NCBI GenBank assembly: GCA_023417735.1
Contig: JAEZEK010000343.1
Location: 1 to 6,038, forward strand
Origin: Pseudomonadota bacterium
Lineage (GTDB): Bacteria > Pseudomonadota > Alphaproteobacteria > Rhizobiales > Afifellaceae
Direction of reading: 5' to 3'
Length of the DNA: 6,038 bases
The translations under genes and the position numbers were made by a program. Each line of letters starts with the position of its first letter. The first letter of the stretch is position 1. Below, in pieces: positions 5,700 to 6,038 of this stretch. The notes under the pieces were generated by a model that worked only from the letters and a program-made list of their open reading frames with translations, had not been told where the DNA came from and made no database searches.

Positions 5700-5775
5700 T
5701 GGTGCCGCATGCCGGACTCGAACCAGCGACCCTCGCATTACGAATGCGATGCTCTACCGACTGAGCTAATGCGGC
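5700..5775 (-). tRNA. tRNA-Thr (anticodon CGT)
   Basis: A complete 76-nt cloverleaf can be drawn on the minus strand. The acceptor stem GCCGCAT/ATGCGGC has seven perfect pairs, the D stem is GCTC/GAGC, and the anticodon stem TCGCA/TGCGA encloses the loop TTCGTAA. There is a 5-nt variable loop, and the T stem GCTGG/CCGGC has one G-T pair with loop TTCGAGT. The discriminator is A, and the CCA end is encoded in the DNA (5702-5700). Anticodon CGT reads the threonine codon ACG, which suits a high-GC genome. A TAGTAT element at 5794-5789, 13 nt upstream of the 5' end, is a plausible -10, but I see no well-spaced -35. The 3' end lies only 4 bp from the stop codon of the convergent nuclease-like gene. 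Confidence 0.97.
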
Positions 5776-5873
5776 CTCGGGCGCCCTCATACTAGGTGGG
5801 GCGCGCCGGGGCAAGTGCAACGGCGCGGAACGATCCAGACCCTCGGCCCGGACCGGGCGTACCCGCGGCGGCG

Positions 5874-6038
5874 TCAGAACAGCCGGAAACGCTGAGGCTC
5901 GCGCCGGTCGTCCTCATCCTCCACGACGCCCGGGTCGTCGGGCGGGCGCGTCGGGAACACCGCCTCGTCCGGCTCCGGCCTCGCCGCGGCGGCCTCTTCC
6001 GGCGAAGGCTCCGCGGACGCGGCGTCCGGGGATTCGGC
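5874..6038 (-). CDS. C-terminal part of an unidentified acidic, proline-rich protein (partial at window edge)
   Basis: The minus-strand frame is open from the window edge to a TGA at 5876-5874, giving 54 residues with strongly G/C-ending codons. The sequence is rich in Glu, Asp, Pro and Ala (such as EEAAAARPEPDEAVFP and VVEDEDD) and ends in a basic/aromatic tail, REPQRFRLF. This looks like a disordered linker followed by a short C-terminal motif. The folded part, and so the function, lies outside the window. A GCCCGG-CCGGGC symmetric element at 5846-5858 follows the stop by 15 nt, but it has no adequate loop or U-tract. The tRNA-Thr gene lies downstream on the same strand. Confidence 0.6.
   Translation of the reverse strand, partial: AESPDAASAEPSPEEAAAARPEPDEAVFPTRPPDDPGVVEDEDDRREPQRFRLF

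Noticed and set aside
5846..5858. GCCCGG-CCGGGC symmetric element as a terminator of the right-edge gene
   Set aside because: The spacer is a single base, so the effective stem is only about four pairs, and no U-tract follows.
1..6038. CRISPR array, transposon ends or a second copy of the tRNA 3' end
   Set aside because: I looked for spaced direct repeats, transposase-like proteins and a duplicate of the tRNA-Thr 3' sequence and found none.

Overview
The window looks like chromosomal DNA from a high-GC alphaproteobacterium, probably of the Hyphomicrobiales/Methylobacterium type. This is inferred from the strong G/C bias at third codon positions, the arsenic gene set and its order, and the style of the proteins. 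No taxonomic marker gene is present.

The core is a compact arsenic-resistance operon on the minus strand, read from about 4736 down to 1523. Its order is arsR (repressor), a thioredoxin-type arsC with the LMW-phosphatase fold, a glutaredoxin-type arsC with the Spx/ArsC fold, acr3 (arsenite efflux permease) and arsH (flavoprotein that oxidises organoarsenicals). Three of the four junctions overlap: 8 bp, 4 bp (ATGA) and 4 bp (ATGA). Only the glutaredoxin-type arsC/acr3 junction has a real gap, of 68 bp. Together the genes sense As(III), reduce As(V) to As(III) by two unrelated enzymes, export As(III), and probably detoxify trivalent methylated or aromatic arsenicals. The arsR start codon lies inside a 34-bp nested inverted repeat made of four TGTCSAT-like half-sites, which is very likely the ArsR operator.

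On the left, a plus-strand MFS transporter gene (271-1479) converges on arsH, with a 43-bp gap containing a strong imperfect hairpin. Bases 1-104 may hold the last codons of another plus-strand gene. Bases 105-270 show no convincing gene or promoter.

On the right, bases 4764-5092 form a gene-poor stretch. It has a possible minus-strand gene remnant (4798-4896) and an 11-bp perfect inverted repeat (4981-5031). A plus-strand gene of unknown family follows (5093-5695), whose product has a PD-(D/E)XK nuclease-like motif. It stops 4 bp short of the 3' end of a convergent, complete tRNA-Thr(CGT) gene (5700-5775). The window ends inside a minus-strand gene of which only the acidic, proline-rich C-terminus is visible (5874-6038).

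I found no CRISPR array, insertion sequence, integrase or rRNA.
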